Source: Rhodobacteraceae bacterium bin131 | GTDB lineage: Bacteria > Pseudomonadota > Alphaproteobacteria > Rhodobacterales > Rhodobacteraceae | Length of the DNA stretch: 64,000 nt | NCBI GenBank assembly: GCA_002239085.1 | Contig: MPNP01000007.1 | Coordinates: 1 to 64,000 of the forward strand | Direction of reading: 5' to 3' | Made by a program: the position numbers and the translations under genes | Shown: piece after piece, positions 54,364 to 62,974 of the stretch | Layout of the letters: the number at the start of each line of letters is the position of its first letter | Numbering within the stretch: position 1 is the first letter of the stretch | Notes under the pieces: model-generated | What the model was told of the DNA's origin: nothing | Databases searched by the model: none | Seen by the model: only the letters and a program-made list of their open reading frames with translations

Positions 54364-54439
54364 GGGGCCGTAGCTCAGTCGGGAGAGCGTGTCGTTCGCA
54401 ATGACAAGGTCAGGGGTTCGATTCCCCTCGGCTCCACCA
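54364..54439 (+). tRNA. tRNA-Ala (anticodon CGC)
   Basis: A complete 76-base cloverleaf: acceptor GGGGCCG pairs with CGGCTCC (one G-T), D arm GCTC...GAGC, anticodon stem TGTCG/TGACA with loop TTCGCAA, T arm AGGGGTTCGATTCCCCT, discriminator A and encoded CCA. CGC reads the Ala codon GCG. Confidence 0.95.
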
Positions 54440-54800
54440 ATAAAATAGAATTGTCCATTTTTCAAATTCTTGAATGTCATTCGTTGATCGATATGCTCAT
54501 TAGGTCAGCAGCGAGATTCATTGGAAATATTTTCAAAATCAAGCAGTTGGGGGATATCAAGCGGACGAATGAGGTGTTGCTGTTGCACTGCCCTTGAACA
54601 CGGATCAACTTTCAAGAGACACAAGAAGTACTCCAACGATGCCATTGCAGTTAAAGATACTCCAATATAAAGTGTAAAATTTGAGGTAGGTGTATGCGTG
54701 TACTAACCGACCTCAAAATAAACACAGTTGCCTTGTCGCCCCACAGCATCCAGTGTTCTAATTGAATGTGTGAAGTTTAGTAAATGTAAATGCTAACAAT
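54440..54800. other. intergenic stretch after tRNA-Ala
   Basis: I see no gene, tRNA or strong hairpin in these 361 bp. Open frames are short. No copy of the tRNA 3' end (a possible integration site) was noticed downstream. Confidence 0.4.
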
Positions 54801-55865
54801 TCATTTAATCTCAGCTGTCCCTAATTGTCTAATATCTTTCAAAGTGTGGTCTAGCAATGAACATGACTTTGCCGACAACGACAGGACTTGAGGAACAATC
54901 ATCCATTCAAGGGTCCACATTGACCCTGACCTTTCTTGTTCATGGATAAGACAATGGTTTATTCCAGAGCTTAAGGAACTAAGATAATTTGATATAGCAA
55001 CGATTGTTTCGGCTCCAATTGGATTTGATTTATGAGGCATAGCTGAAGATGACCCGCCTTGATTGAAAACAACTTCCTGCATTTGGGCCATCAATAAAAG
55101 ATCAATCCCAACTTTGCCGATTGCTCCAGCGAATTGGATCAAACAGTTTGTTAGACCGACGATTGGAATGCGATTCGTTTGCCAGCTGACTGGTGCAGAT
55201 TTGAGTCCTAATTGCTGGGCAATAAGTAGACAAATCGTATTTGCCTTATCACCCCATTCAGAACGGTTACCAACAGGCCCACCAAATTGTACTGTGCGGC
55301 AGTTTTCAAATTTACTCTTTAATTCGGTAGGAAAGTGATGCAAAATTTCAGACCACGAAGAAATTCTATCCTCGCACTTAATGAGCTTTGCTGATTGATA
55401 ACGGGTTCGTCCTTGTAAGGTTGTTGAACCAAATTGGTCTCGCAGCTGGTCAAGCGTTTTTAAAAGAGAATTGATTCGGCAGTTTAAAATATTTGAATAA
55501 TCAATCAGCGCTAAAACAAATGCCGAGTCAATCAAGTCTTGGCTTGTTGAACCAAAGTGGAAGACATCTTGGTGAACAGGGTCAATGGTATTACGAAGCT
55601 GGCGAATAAACTCGGGTACTGCCATTCCATCAACAGCAACACATTCCATCAATTTTGCGAAATTAGGTTTAAAGGTTTTTAGTTTTTGGTTAATGTGATC
55701 TTGAGCTGCGTCTGACAATAATTCGGTTTCATAAAGTGCATTGGTTAAAGCGATTTCAAACTGAATACACGATCCCAGCATTTTTTCCGAAGAGAAAAGA
55801 TTCTCTGTTTCAGGATCACCTAACAAACCCTCAAAAAGCCCCTGATTATAAGGGTTTAAATACAT
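54801..55865 (-). CDS. pcaB: 3-carboxy-cis,cis-muconate cycloisomerase
   Basis: PcaB cyclises beta-carboxymuconate to gamma-carboxymuconolactone in the protocatechuate pathway. It is a fumarase/argininosuccinate-lyase superfamily enzyme. The 354-residue protein has the FHFGSTSQDLIDSA segment near residue 103 and the family signature GGSSSAMPHKSNP near residue 270, which carries the catalytic Ser loop. It is on the same strand as pcaC-pcaH-pcaG but is separated from pcaG by 724 bp holding an IS21 remnant. It may therefore have lost or acquired its own promoter. The length is at the short end for PcaB, with no sign of truncation. Confidence 0.92.
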   Translation of the reverse strand: MYLNPYNQGLFEGLLGDPETENLFSSEKMLGSCIQFEIALTNALYETELLSDAAQDHINQKLKTFKPNFAKLMECVAVDGMAVPEFIRQLRNTIDPVHQDVFHFGSTSQDLIDSAFVLALIDYSNILNCRINSLLKTLDQLRDQFGSTTLQGRTRYQSAKLIKCEDRISSWSEILHHFPTELKSKFENCRTVQFGGPVGNRSEWGDKANTICLLIAQQLGLKSAPVSWQTNRIPIVGLTNCLIQFAGAIGKVGIDLLLMAQMQEVVFNQGGSSSAMPHKSNPIGAETIVAISNYLSSLSSGINHCLIHEQERSGSMWTLEWMIVPQVLSLSAKSCSLLDHTLKDIRQLGTAEIK

Positions 55866-56274
55866 TTGGAGAACTTTTGACTATATTTTAGGAAATCTCC
55901 GGTAATTACAAAATAACTAATTCCTAACAATATGTTTCCTTGTAGTCATGTTTTAGCCGAAGCATTCGTTTTTCTTGTGATTAACTATAATCAAACATTA
56001 GATGAGTCCTTTTTTGATGTCAACCAAGAGCATTCAATTTGAACTAAGATTCTTGCTTGAATAAGACCTAAATCTAGAAGGACTGAAGGAATTCAAACCA
56101 TTTGACCTATTTGTCACTACCGGTTGTATATTCCCCCAATATTAACGGTTGAATAAAGGGCCATTATCCCAAAGATCCCTAGGATAATGATGAGCAGGAC
56201 TAGTCCTACCCTGACGTAAATGCAATCCTGTTTTCATCATACAAAAATGACCAGGAGATACCGTTATGTAAACT
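55866..56274. other. gap between pcaB and the IS21 remnant
   Basis: No gene is evident. Two inverted repeats lie close together: CATTATCC / GGATAATG (56162-56169 and 56182-56189) and the perfect 12-bp palindrome AGGACTAGTCCT (56196-56207). They could form hairpins after a pcaG transcript or mark the edge of the decayed element. The stretch nearest pcaB (55866-55960) is AT-rich and could be a promoter. Confidence 0.4.
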
Positions 56275-56535
56275 TTGGAGAATACTCTTGTGTTCCATCA
56301 ATTGAAAGTAGAAGGTCTGTCGAAACGCGCGATTGCTCGTCGGAAAGACCATGCTCGCAAGACCGTCAAACAATATCTGGATTTGGGGATGGTCACACCG
56401 GTGTGTACAAGCCACGTGCCCCCTGACCCGGAAAACTCACCCTCTATGAAGAATATCTCAAAGCCCGTCTGAAACACAATCCAAGCTTATCAGGTCAGCG
56501 ACTGCTACAGGAGATCAGGGACCGAGTATCAGGGA
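56275..56535 (+). pseudogene. decayed IS21-family transposase (istA N-terminal part)
   Basis: The plus strand reads, first in one frame and then another, like the start of IS21 IstA: HQLKVEGLSKRAIARRKDHARKTVKQYL (the helix-turn-helix; positions about 56293-56385), then after a frameshift near 56400 VYKPRAP, a TGA, and KLTLYEEYLKARL followed by LSGQRLLQEIRDR. The order matches intact IstA proteins, but there is at least one frameshift and one in-frame stop, and nothing of the integrase core or istB follows. It lies inside the pca operon, opposite in orientation to it, and looks like an old, inactivated insertion. Confidence 0.8.
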
Positions 56536-56589
56536 TTTTCTATATTTTAATTGGACTTAACCAGTAAGAAATAGTGCGATGGTAAGGAA

Positions 56590-57210
56590 TTAAACATCAA
56601 AAAAAATGGTTTCATGTTCACCTTGGAGATGAATATTAAACTCATATTCTCCAGTTCTTAGGAGTTTTGCGGTAAGGGTTTCAACTCGGCTTTGATGCTC
56701 AATGCTATTGAGAATAGGGTCTGTTGAATTCGCTTCCTCCTCATCTGAAAAATACATTCGAGTATGTAATCCAAGATTGATACCTCGTGCAGCAATCCAA
56801 ACACAAATATGTGGGGCTTGGAAAATCCCTGTATCCTTGTAGGGTACCTTTCCAGGCTTGATTGTTTCAAAAATAAAAGAGCCATCATCATGTGAAGTCG
56901 GTTGTCGTCCCCAGCCCATAAAATTTGGATCACTTTTTGCACTACTTGCTTGAGAAGAGCAGAAAATGCCACACGCGTCTGCCTGCCACAATTCAATAAT
57001 TGCATCTAGTAAGGGAGTTTGAAAGCCATCAAAGATTTGACCTCGAATCCTTACTCGTTCACCGCGTGTATTTTCGTTGACCATTGTAGCCCCAAGATAA
57101 TTTCCGTCATACATATTATCTAATCCAGCGATTGGAGGAACAAGTCCGATATGGACATAAGGTCCGGCAGTTTGTGATGCGTGTTCATGTGTCCGAGTAT
57201 TAAAAACCAT
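56590..57210 (-). CDS. pcaG: protocatechuate 3,4-dioxygenase alpha subunit
   Basis: The alpha subunit pairs with PcaH to cleave protocatechuate between its hydroxyls. The 206-residue protein has the intradiol dioxygenase fold with GPYVHIGL at the N-terminus, IELWQADACG, a central GSFIFETIKPG and PHICVWIAARG. As expected for PcaG, the iron-binding Tyr/His set of the beta subunit is mostly not conserved (PHICVW replaces the beta subunit's HIHF). It follows pcaH by 1 bp. Confidence 0.95.
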   Translation of the reverse strand: MVFNTRTHEHASQTAGPYVHIGLVPPIAGLDNMYDGNYLGATMVNENTRGERVRIRGQIFDGFQTPLLDAIIELWQADACGIFCSSQASSAKSDPNFMGWGRQPTSHDDGSFIFETIKPGKVPYKDTGIFQAPHICVWIAARGINLGLHTRMYFSDEEEANSTDPILNSIEHQSRVETLTAKLLRTGEYEFNIHLQGEHETIFFDV

Positions 57211-57211
57211 C

Positions 57212-57952
57212 TTAGTTTCCCTCTAACTTATTTTCAAAAAGGGTTGATCGCTTTCCTCGCAAGATGATATCAAAATGATAGGCTCGAGCGTCCATGGGGA
57301 TAGTATTAGCCATATCCAATCTCGCAGTGAGTTGTTCAATTGCTTCTGCATCAGGAATCGAATTCACAATGGGGCAAATTTTGATTAAGGGATCACCTTC
57401 AAAATACATTTGGGTAATTAATCGTTGAGCAAAGCCACTTCCAAAAATCGAAAAGTGAATATGAGAGGGTCGCCAGTCGTTCATGCCATTTGGCCAAGGA
57501 TAAGCTCCAGGCTTAATAGTCCGAAATTCATAGTATCCATCTTGACCAGAAATGGTCCGACCACAACCACCAAAATTAGGATCCAATGGGCCTATATATT
57601 TTTCCTTGGGGTGCCTGTAACGACCAGCTGCATTCGCTTGCCAAATCTCAATCAACGAGCCAGCAACACCATTGCCGTCTTGGTCAAGAATTCGACCTTT
57701 TACGATGATTCGTTCGCCTATTGCAGATTCATCGTGATTGGCAAAATTATAAATGAGATCGTTGTCTAATTTGCCAATTATTCTGTGGTCAAATACTGGT
57801 CCGCTTGTTTCAGAAAGCGTATTACCAATTGAAATCAATGGTCGACGTGGCGACCGGGCAATGCTGCTTTTGTAGCTCGGGGAAAAAGCAGGAGGCTGGC
57901 GCGTAAAATCACGCGGGTAAAAACTTCCCTGCAGTTGTTCTTTAGCAGTCAT
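57212..57952 (-). CDS. pcaH: protocatechuate 3,4-dioxygenase beta subunit
   Basis: The catalytic subunit, binding nonhaem Fe(III). The 246-residue protein has all four expected ligands: a Tyr in NAAGRYRH, a Tyr in IKPGAYPW, and the two His of [12 protein letters not shown]. The N-terminal 40 residues fit the PcaH extension. It overlaps pcaC by 4 bp. Together with pcaG it converts protocatechuate to beta-carboxy-cis,cis-muconate. Confidence 0.96.
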   Translation of the reverse strand: MTAKEQLQGSFYPRDFTRQPPAFSPSYKSSIARSPRRPLISIGNTLSETSGPVFDHRIIGKLDNDLIYNFANHDESAIGERIIVKGRILDQDGNGVAGSLIEIWQANAAGRYRHPKEKYIGPLDPNFGGCGRTISGQDGYYEFRTIKPGAYPWPNGMNDWRPSHIHFSIFGSGFAQRLITQMYFEGDPLIKICPIVNSIPDAEAIEQLTARLDMANTIPMDARAYHFDIILRGKRSTLFENKLEGN

Positions 57953-58371
57953 TTCTGCTTCTCCCGAATTGACTCATTTTCTTGGTATACTCGTTTGGCT
58001 ATTTTTATGGCATTATTTGCAGCAGGAACACCTGCATAAACAGCAACATGAAGTAATGCTTCAGAAATATCCTGCGCTGAAGCACCTGTATTTTTTGTCG
58101 CTTTAAGGTGCATTTCAAGCTCTTCATCATGTCCCATAGATGCAAGAAGGGCGATTGTTAATATTGATTTTTCACGAAGTGTAAGATGAGGTCTTGCCCA
58201 AACTCTACCCCAAGCACCGGCAGTGATAAAATCCTGAAATGGTTTATCGAATTCAGTGGTGTTGGCTTTGGCATTCGCAACATGAATGGTACCAAGAACT
58301 TTTTTCCGAATTTCCGTACCCATATCTTCTTCTTGAGAGTTTAGGGTTGTTTTAATGGGTTTATTATTCAT
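57949..58371 (-). CDS. pcaC: 4-carboxymuconolactone decarboxylase
   Basis: PcaC decarboxylates the lactone made by PcaB to beta-ketoadipate enol-lactone. The 140-residue all-helical protein has the AhpD-like core: [40 protein letters not shown] and the catalytic-region [14 protein letters not shown]. It is the first gene of the pcaC-pcaH-pcaG cluster. PcaD (enol-lactone hydrolase) and the regulator PcaQ are not in the window. The gap to the divergent desaturase-like gene should hold the promoter. Confidence 0.93.
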   Translation of the reverse strand: MNNKPIKTTLNSQEEDMGTEIRKKVLGTIHVANAKANTTEFDKPFQDFITAGAWGRVWARPHLTLREKSILTIALLASMGHDEELEMHLKATKNTGASAQDISEALLHVAVYAGVPAANNAIKIAKRVYQENESIREKQK

Positions 58372-58516
58372 AAGTTAGAATTTAAATTAAACGCAATCAA
58401 TACTAGCGACTTGTTGTATTAAGTCCAAATCAGTGGACCTTATCAATCATATTCTTAAAAAATAAATGGGTCATAATGATTAGACTAGAGTCCCAGAAGT
58501 TTGTAGTTTATAATTT

Positions 58517-58550
58517 CTCTAGAATTATAATATAGATTATTGTTCTAGAA
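58517..58550. promoter_or_regulatory. paired TCTAGAA elements around a TATAAT in the pcaC/desaturase divergent region
   Basis: CTCTAGAA (58517-58524) and TTCTAGAA (58543-58550) lie 26 bp apart, about 2.5 helical turns, and flank TATAAT (58526-58531). They sit about 10-45 bp upstream of the desaturase-like gene. The repeated element next to a -10 box looks like an operator over its promoter. No regulator gene is adjacent to test this. Confidence 0.35.
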
Positions 58551-58560
58551 GTCAGGAGAA

Positions 58561-59595
58561 GTGAGGTGGGTTTTGTCAAACACCAAAAAAATATCTGAAA
58601 ACTCCTTTGGCGAGAGAGACAGGAGAGGGCACTGGCGTCCGTTTGAAAAATTAAAGTATGCTCCCCTTTTTGCTTGGCCAATTAAGCCATTAAAACTTCT
58701 ACGTTGGCTGTTTGGCTATCCCGGTTATGTGTTGCCTTGGAACCTCGTCTTTTTTCTCATTAGCGTTGTCGTTTGGTTGGCGTTTACCCCACCATTAGAG
58801 ACCATGAAAACTTTTGAATTGGGATGGATGGCCACCATTGTGCTTCGTAATGCCGGGCTAATGATCCTATTCTACGGCATTTTTCATCTTCATCTTTATG
58901 TCAAAAGAAAGCAGGGAAATGAATTTAAATATAATCCATCTTGGCTAGAAACCGATGGTTCTGCTTTTTTGTTTCGCAATCAAACCTTGGATAATTTAAC
59001 GTGGAGTTTTGCCAGTGGTTTGTCGATATGGTCGGGTTACGAAATCCTTACTTTTTGGATGATGGCGAATGGTTTCATCCCACACTTGGATTTTCAAGCC
59101 AACCCAATATTGTTTGTGGTCATGTTGCTTTTGATTCCGATGTTCCGTGAGTTGCATTTTTACTGCATTCATCGATTGATACATATACCCATACTTTACC
59201 GCTATGTTCACAAGGTTCACCACGCTAATTCCAATCCCGGACCATGGTCGGGCTTATCAATGCATCCTGTTGAGCATATTCTTTATTTTTCCAGTATTTT
59301 TATCCATTGGATTATTCCATCTCATCCTCTTCATGTTCTGAACCAATTAATCCACCCGGCTTTATCACCGGCTTTGGACCATACCGGCTTTGAAAAAGTC
59401 ATCATTGATGACAAAACGGCATTAGATACTCACTGCTTCGCTCACTATCTCCACCACAAATATTTTGAAGTCAATTATTCGGATGGAATTATTCCTTTGG
59501 ATAAATGGTTTGGAACATTTCACGATGGTTCTTCAGAGGGTGACGAATTGATGAAGAAAAGATTGAAGCAGAAGCGAATGCGTTTGAACACCTAA
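58561..59595 (+). CDS. sterol desaturase/fatty acid hydroxylase superfamily protein
   Basis: A 344-residue membrane protein of the diiron ERG3/ERG25 type. Hydrophobic segments lie near residues 45-75, 95-115 and 145-210. The His clusters that bind the iron pair are visible: ELHFYCIHRLIH near residue 200, HKVHHANSNP near residue 220 and HCFAHYLHHKYFEVNYSD near residue 285. Enzymes of this superfamily hydroxylate or desaturate lipids using O2. The GTG at 58561 follows AGGAG with only 2 bp of spacing, so the start may lie slightly further in. No lipid-biosynthesis neighbours hint at its substrate. Confidence 0.88.
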   Translation: MRWVLSNTKKISENSFGERDRRGHWRPFEKLKYAPLFAWPIKPLKLLRWLFGYPGYVLPWNLVFFLISVVVWLAFTPPLETMKTFELGWMATIVLRNAGLMILFYGIFHLHLYVKRKQGNEFKYNPSWLETDGSAFLFRNQTLDNLTWSFASGLSIWSGYEILTFWMMANGFIPHLDFQANPILFVVMLLLIPMFRELHFYCIHRLIHIPILYRYVHKVHHANSNPGPWSGLSMHPVEHILYFSSIFIHWIIPSHPLHVLNQLIHPALSPALDHTGFEKVIIDDKTALDTHCFAHYLHHKYFEVNYSDGIIPLDKWFGTFHDGSSEGDELMKKRLKQKRMRLNT

Positions 59596-59658
59596 CGATG
59601 CATTGCAGAAACGTGGAATATGTCTCTATTGTCAAATTCCTCCAACAAAACACTGCTT

Positions 59659-60297
59659 TCACAACTGGATTTGATCTAATAATGCCAAGGTTTCAGTAAT
59701 GTTGTTCCTGATTTGTTCCCATTGTTTGGCAATGATTGTATGTGATGGGGCAAGCCATGAACCACCCACACATTTAACATTTGTGAGCGCCAAATAATCA
59801 AGGAAATTACTTTTGTTCACTCCCCCCGTAGGACAAAAAGAAAGATGGGGAAGGGGACCTGAAATTGCTTTTAAAGCGTCAATACCACCGGACGAAGAGG
59901 CAGGAAAAAACTTAAACAATGATAAACCTCTTTCGCTGAGCCCCATCATTTCAGATGCAGTCGATACTCCTGGGAGAATTGGAATGGCCATTGATTCACA
60001 ATCGGTAATGAGTTTTGGGGTGAAACCTGGAGAAACTATAAACTGTGCTCCAGCTTCTTTGGCTAGGTGAGCATCGCTTCGGGTCAAGACACTACCGGCA
60101 CCAACAAGACAGTTGGTGTTGTTGGAAATCAATCTTATGGCATCTATTGCTACCGGAGTTCGTAGAACAATCTCTAAAGTTTTAATGCCGCTATCGTAAA
60201 ATGTTTGGGCCAATGGCAATGCATTAGCGAGGTCTGTGATTTCGATAACGGGGATGACTGAAGTAGAGTCGAGAAGTTGTTCGATTGACTGGTTCAT
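59659..60297 (-). CDS. eda: 2-dehydro-3-deoxyphosphogluconate aldolase
   Basis: KDPG aldolase cleaves KDPG to pyruvate and glyceraldehyde 3-phosphate, the last step of the Entner-Doudoroff pathway. The 212-residue protein has VIPVIEI near the start, LEIVLRTP, the Schiff-base Lys in FKFFPASSSGG near residue 130 and the phosphate-binding FCPTGGV. It follows edd by 25 bp, so the pair is co-transcribed. Confidence 0.95.
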   Translation of the reverse strand: MNQSIEQLLDSTSVIPVIEITDLANALPLAQTFYDSGIKTLEIVLRTPVAIDAIRLISNNTNCLVGAGSVLTRSDAHLAKEAGAQFIVSPGFTPKLITDCESMAIPILPGVSTASEMMGLSERGLSLFKFFPASSSGGIDALKAISGPLPHLSFCPTGGVNKSNFLDYLALTNVKCVGGSWLAPSHTIIAKQWEQIRNNITETLALLDQIQL

Positions 60298-60322
60298 ATT
60301 GATGGTCCAATAGTTACTGATA

Positions 60323-62125
60323 TTAGAGGATAGCCGAAGCCCCTTGAACTGAGGTTCCGACCTGCTGCCTGAACCCCTGAAACAATTCTCGTCCTAAACC
60401 AAAATTGTCTCTTTCTGGTGGTGTTTCTAGGGGGCGGTCATAGATTGCACTCCCGATGACATTAATTGCCCCCTCTTTGGCATCTATTTTGATCGAGTCA
60501 CCATCTTTTACTTTTGCGATTAAGCCCCCATCCATAGCCTCCGGGGTCAGGTGAATAACTGAGGGCACTTTCCCCGAAGCCCCGGACATTCGCCCGTCTG
60601 TGACCAAAGCTACTTTTAAACCTTTTCCTAATAGAACTGACAATAATGGCGTTAAGGAATGTAATTCTGGCATCCCATTAGATTTTGGCCCCTGAAATTT
60701 AACAACAATGATTGTATCATGCGTAAACTCGCCCTGAGTGAAAGCTTTTTTGACTTCGTCTTGGGAATTAAACACTCTTGCAGGGGCCGTTATTGAGTGC
60801 AATTCGGAGGGCACAGATGATATTTTCATAATGCCTTCGCCCAAATTTCCAGAAAGATATTTAATTCCACCACTCTTTTGAAACGGCGAATCAGCTGGTG
60901 TTATAATTTTTTCATTCAATGAGGTCTTTGAACCTTGGTCCCATATAAGAGAGTCACCGATGATCTTCGGCTCGGTTGTATAACTGCTTAAGCCGTCGCC
61001 ATTGACAGTTTTAACATCATCATGTAACAATCCAGAATCAAGCAGTTGACCAATAATGTAGCCGAGCCCTCCAGCGGCATGGAAGTGGTTAACGTCGGCT
61101 AATCCATTTGGATAGACACGAGCCATTAAAGGAACAATCCCTGAAATCTTATCAAAGTCTTGGGGTTCAAGGATGATTCCCGCCGCTTTGGCCATGGCTG
61201 TTAGGTGAATGACTAAATTGGTTGACCCTCCAGTTGCCATCAACCCGACGATTCCGTTGACGAAAGCCTTTTCACTCAGAATCTGACCTACCGGTGTAAA
61301 TGCATTACCGCAATGAGTGAGAGATAATACCCGTTTAGTTCCTGCGGTAGTCAGAGCTTCGCGTAAAGGCGTATTGGGGTTTACGAAGGAAGATCCCGGC
61401 AGGTGTAATCCCATAAACTCCATGAGCATTTGATTGGAGTTGGCTGTTCCATAAAAAGTACAAGTTCCCGGTCCATGATAGGCTTTCATTTCGGACTCAA
61501 GGAGTTCCTTTCGGGTTATTTCACCACGGGCATATTTCTGTCGAGTTATTGACTTTTCCTCGTTGGACAGCCCAGAGGTCATGGGGCCAGCGGGTAGAAA
61601 AATACTTGGCAAGTGCCCAAAGGTGGCAGCGGCCATAACCAACCCAGGGACAATTTTGTCACAGACTCCTAGATATGCTACGGCATCAAAGGTGTTATGA
61701 CTGAGAGCAACGGTTGCCGCGAGAGCAATGACATCACGCGAAAATAAGGATAATTCCATGCCTCCTTGACCTTGGGTTACTCCATCGCACATTGCGGGAA
61801 CTCCACCGGCTATTTGGGCTGTTGCACCAACACTTAAAGCAGCTTTTTTGATTTGTAGAGGAAAATCTTGGAATGGTTGATGAGCCGATAGCATATCATT
61901 ATGTGCCGTAACAATGCCAAGATTAGGCGCTTTTTCAGCTTTGAGTAATTCTTTTTCACTTCCCATAGCAGCATAAGCGTGCGCTTGGTTACCACAAGAC
62001 AGGTGAGCCCGATGGGGTCCGCGTTCACTCATCTGATTCAGACGCTGAAGGTATGAAGTCCGGTGGGTATGACTTCTCTCAATAATTGCTGCAGTGATAT
62101 GATTTAGTTGTGAATTAATAGCCAA
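60323..62125 (-). CDS. edd: phosphogluconate dehydratase
   Basis: Edd dehydrates 6-phosphogluconate to KDPG with a [4Fe-4S] cluster. The 600-residue protein belongs to the IlvD/Edd family: cluster-ligand Cys lie in PAMCDGVTQGQGGMELS near residue 110 and GVCDKIVPG, with further blocks in GPGTCTFYGTANSN and GRMSGASGKVPS near the C-terminus. The order edd-eda is the typical one. The glucose-6-phosphate dehydrogenase and lactonase steps are not in the window. Confidence 0.95.
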   Translation of the reverse strand: MAINSQLNHITAAIIERSHTHRTSYLQRLNQMSERGPHRAHLSCGNQAHAYAAMGSEKELLKAEKAPNLGIVTAHNDMLSAHQPFQDFPLQIKKAALSVGATAQIAGGVPAMCDGVTQGQGGMELSLFSRDVIALAATVALSHNTFDAVAYLGVCDKIVPGLVMAAATFGHLPSIFLPAGPMTSGLSNEEKSITRQKYARGEITRKELLESEMKAYHGPGTCTFYGTANSNQMLMEFMGLHLPGSSFVNPNTPLREALTTAGTKRVLSLTHCGNAFTPVGQILSEKAFVNGIVGLMATGGSTNLVIHLTAMAKAAGIILEPQDFDKISGIVPLMARVYPNGLADVNHFHAAGGLGYIIGQLLDSGLLHDDVKTVNGDGLSSYTTEPKIIGDSLIWDQGSKTSLNEKIITPADSPFQKSGGIKYLSGNLGEGIMKISSVPSELHSITAPARVFNSQDEVKKAFTQGEFTHDTIIVVKFQGPKSNGMPELHSLTPLLSVLLGKGLKVALVTDGRMSGASGKVPSVIHLTPEAMDGGLIAKVKDGDSIKIDAKEGAINVIGSAIYDRPLETPPERDNFGLGRELFQGFRQQVGTSVQGASAIL

Positions 62126-62206
62126 GTGGAACTCCTATCTGATGCTTTTACACAATTTAAAATGCCCGAAAAAAGCTGTTGAATGAATTGTTACGGCAGT
62201 TGACAA

Positions 62207-62962
62207 TCAAACCATCCGCAAACCGCCATCAAGACGTATTGCTTCACCATTAATATATGGACATTCAATTAAAAATTTTACCAACTGAGCAAATTCTTCG
62301 GGCCGGCCTAAGCGTTTAGGAAATACAACTTCCTGAGCGAGTTTTGCCTTAATTTTTGGGTTGACTTCTTGAATCATGGGGGTCGAAAAAATTCCAGGAC
62401 AGATGGTGTTTACCCGAATACCCATTTCTGCCAAGTCCCGAGCAAGAGGGAGTGTGAGTCCTAAAACAGCGGCTTTTGATGAAGCATAGGCTGTTTGTCC
62501 CTTCTGACCATCTGTAGCAGCGATGGAAGCAGTATTGATAATAACCCCGCGTTCTCCATCGGCTTCCGGTATATTTTCCGCCATTATTCCCGATACAATC
62601 CGAATCATATTGAAAACCCCCACAAGGTTAACATCAACTGTTCGTTTGAAAGCTTCATAAGGATGTGGACCTTTCTTGCTGTAAGTTAATCCAGCAATTG
62701 CCACCCCAGCACAATTGATTAAAATGCTTGGAATCTCACTAGAATTTGTCATTGTGTTCAGTGCTTCTTTGACTTGGCTTTCAGAAGTTACATCAAGCGG
62801 AAGAAAAGGGACTCCAAGTAATGAAGCATCTTTCTTTGCCTTGTCAGTGGGTAAATCAACAATGTAAGGTTTGGCTTGCTGAGCAATGAGTAACTCAACA
62901 ACAGCTCTTCCTAATCCTGAAGCACCTCCAGTAACTAAGGCAACTTTATCACAGATTTGCAT
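62207..62962 (-). CDS. SDR-family 3-hydroxyacyl-CoA/hydroxyacid dehydrogenase-like protein
   Basis: A 251-residue classical short-chain dehydrogenase. It has the NAD-binding TGGASGLG motif, NCAGVA, the catalytic Ser in NTASIAAT and YASSK, and GIRVNTICPGIFSTPM. The overall pattern (acidic residue after the first beta strand, the GQTAYASSKAA block) is closest to HSD10-type 3-hydroxyacyl-CoA dehydrogenases, though this is judgement by eye. It follows the decarboxylase gene by 12 bp and is 81 bp before edd, so these may share a transcript. Confidence 0.85.
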   Translation of the reverse strand: MQICDKVALVTGGASGLGRAVVELLIAQQAKPYIVDLPTDKAKKDASLLGVPFLPLDVTSESQVKEALNTMTNSSEIPSILINCAGVAIAGLTYSKKGPHPYEAFKRTVDVNLVGVFNMIRIVSGIMAENIPEADGERGVIINTASIAATDGQKGQTAYASSKAAVLGLTLPLARDLAEMGIRVNTICPGIFSTPMIQEVNPKIKAKLAQEVVFPKRLGRPEEFAQLVKFLIECPYINGEAIRLDGGLRMV

Positions 62963-62974
62963 TGGCTTCCTTGT

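Noticed and set aside
54440..54800. tRNA-Ala-associated mobile element
   Set aside because: No integrase, no tRNA-end repeat and no gene in the stretch after the tRNA.
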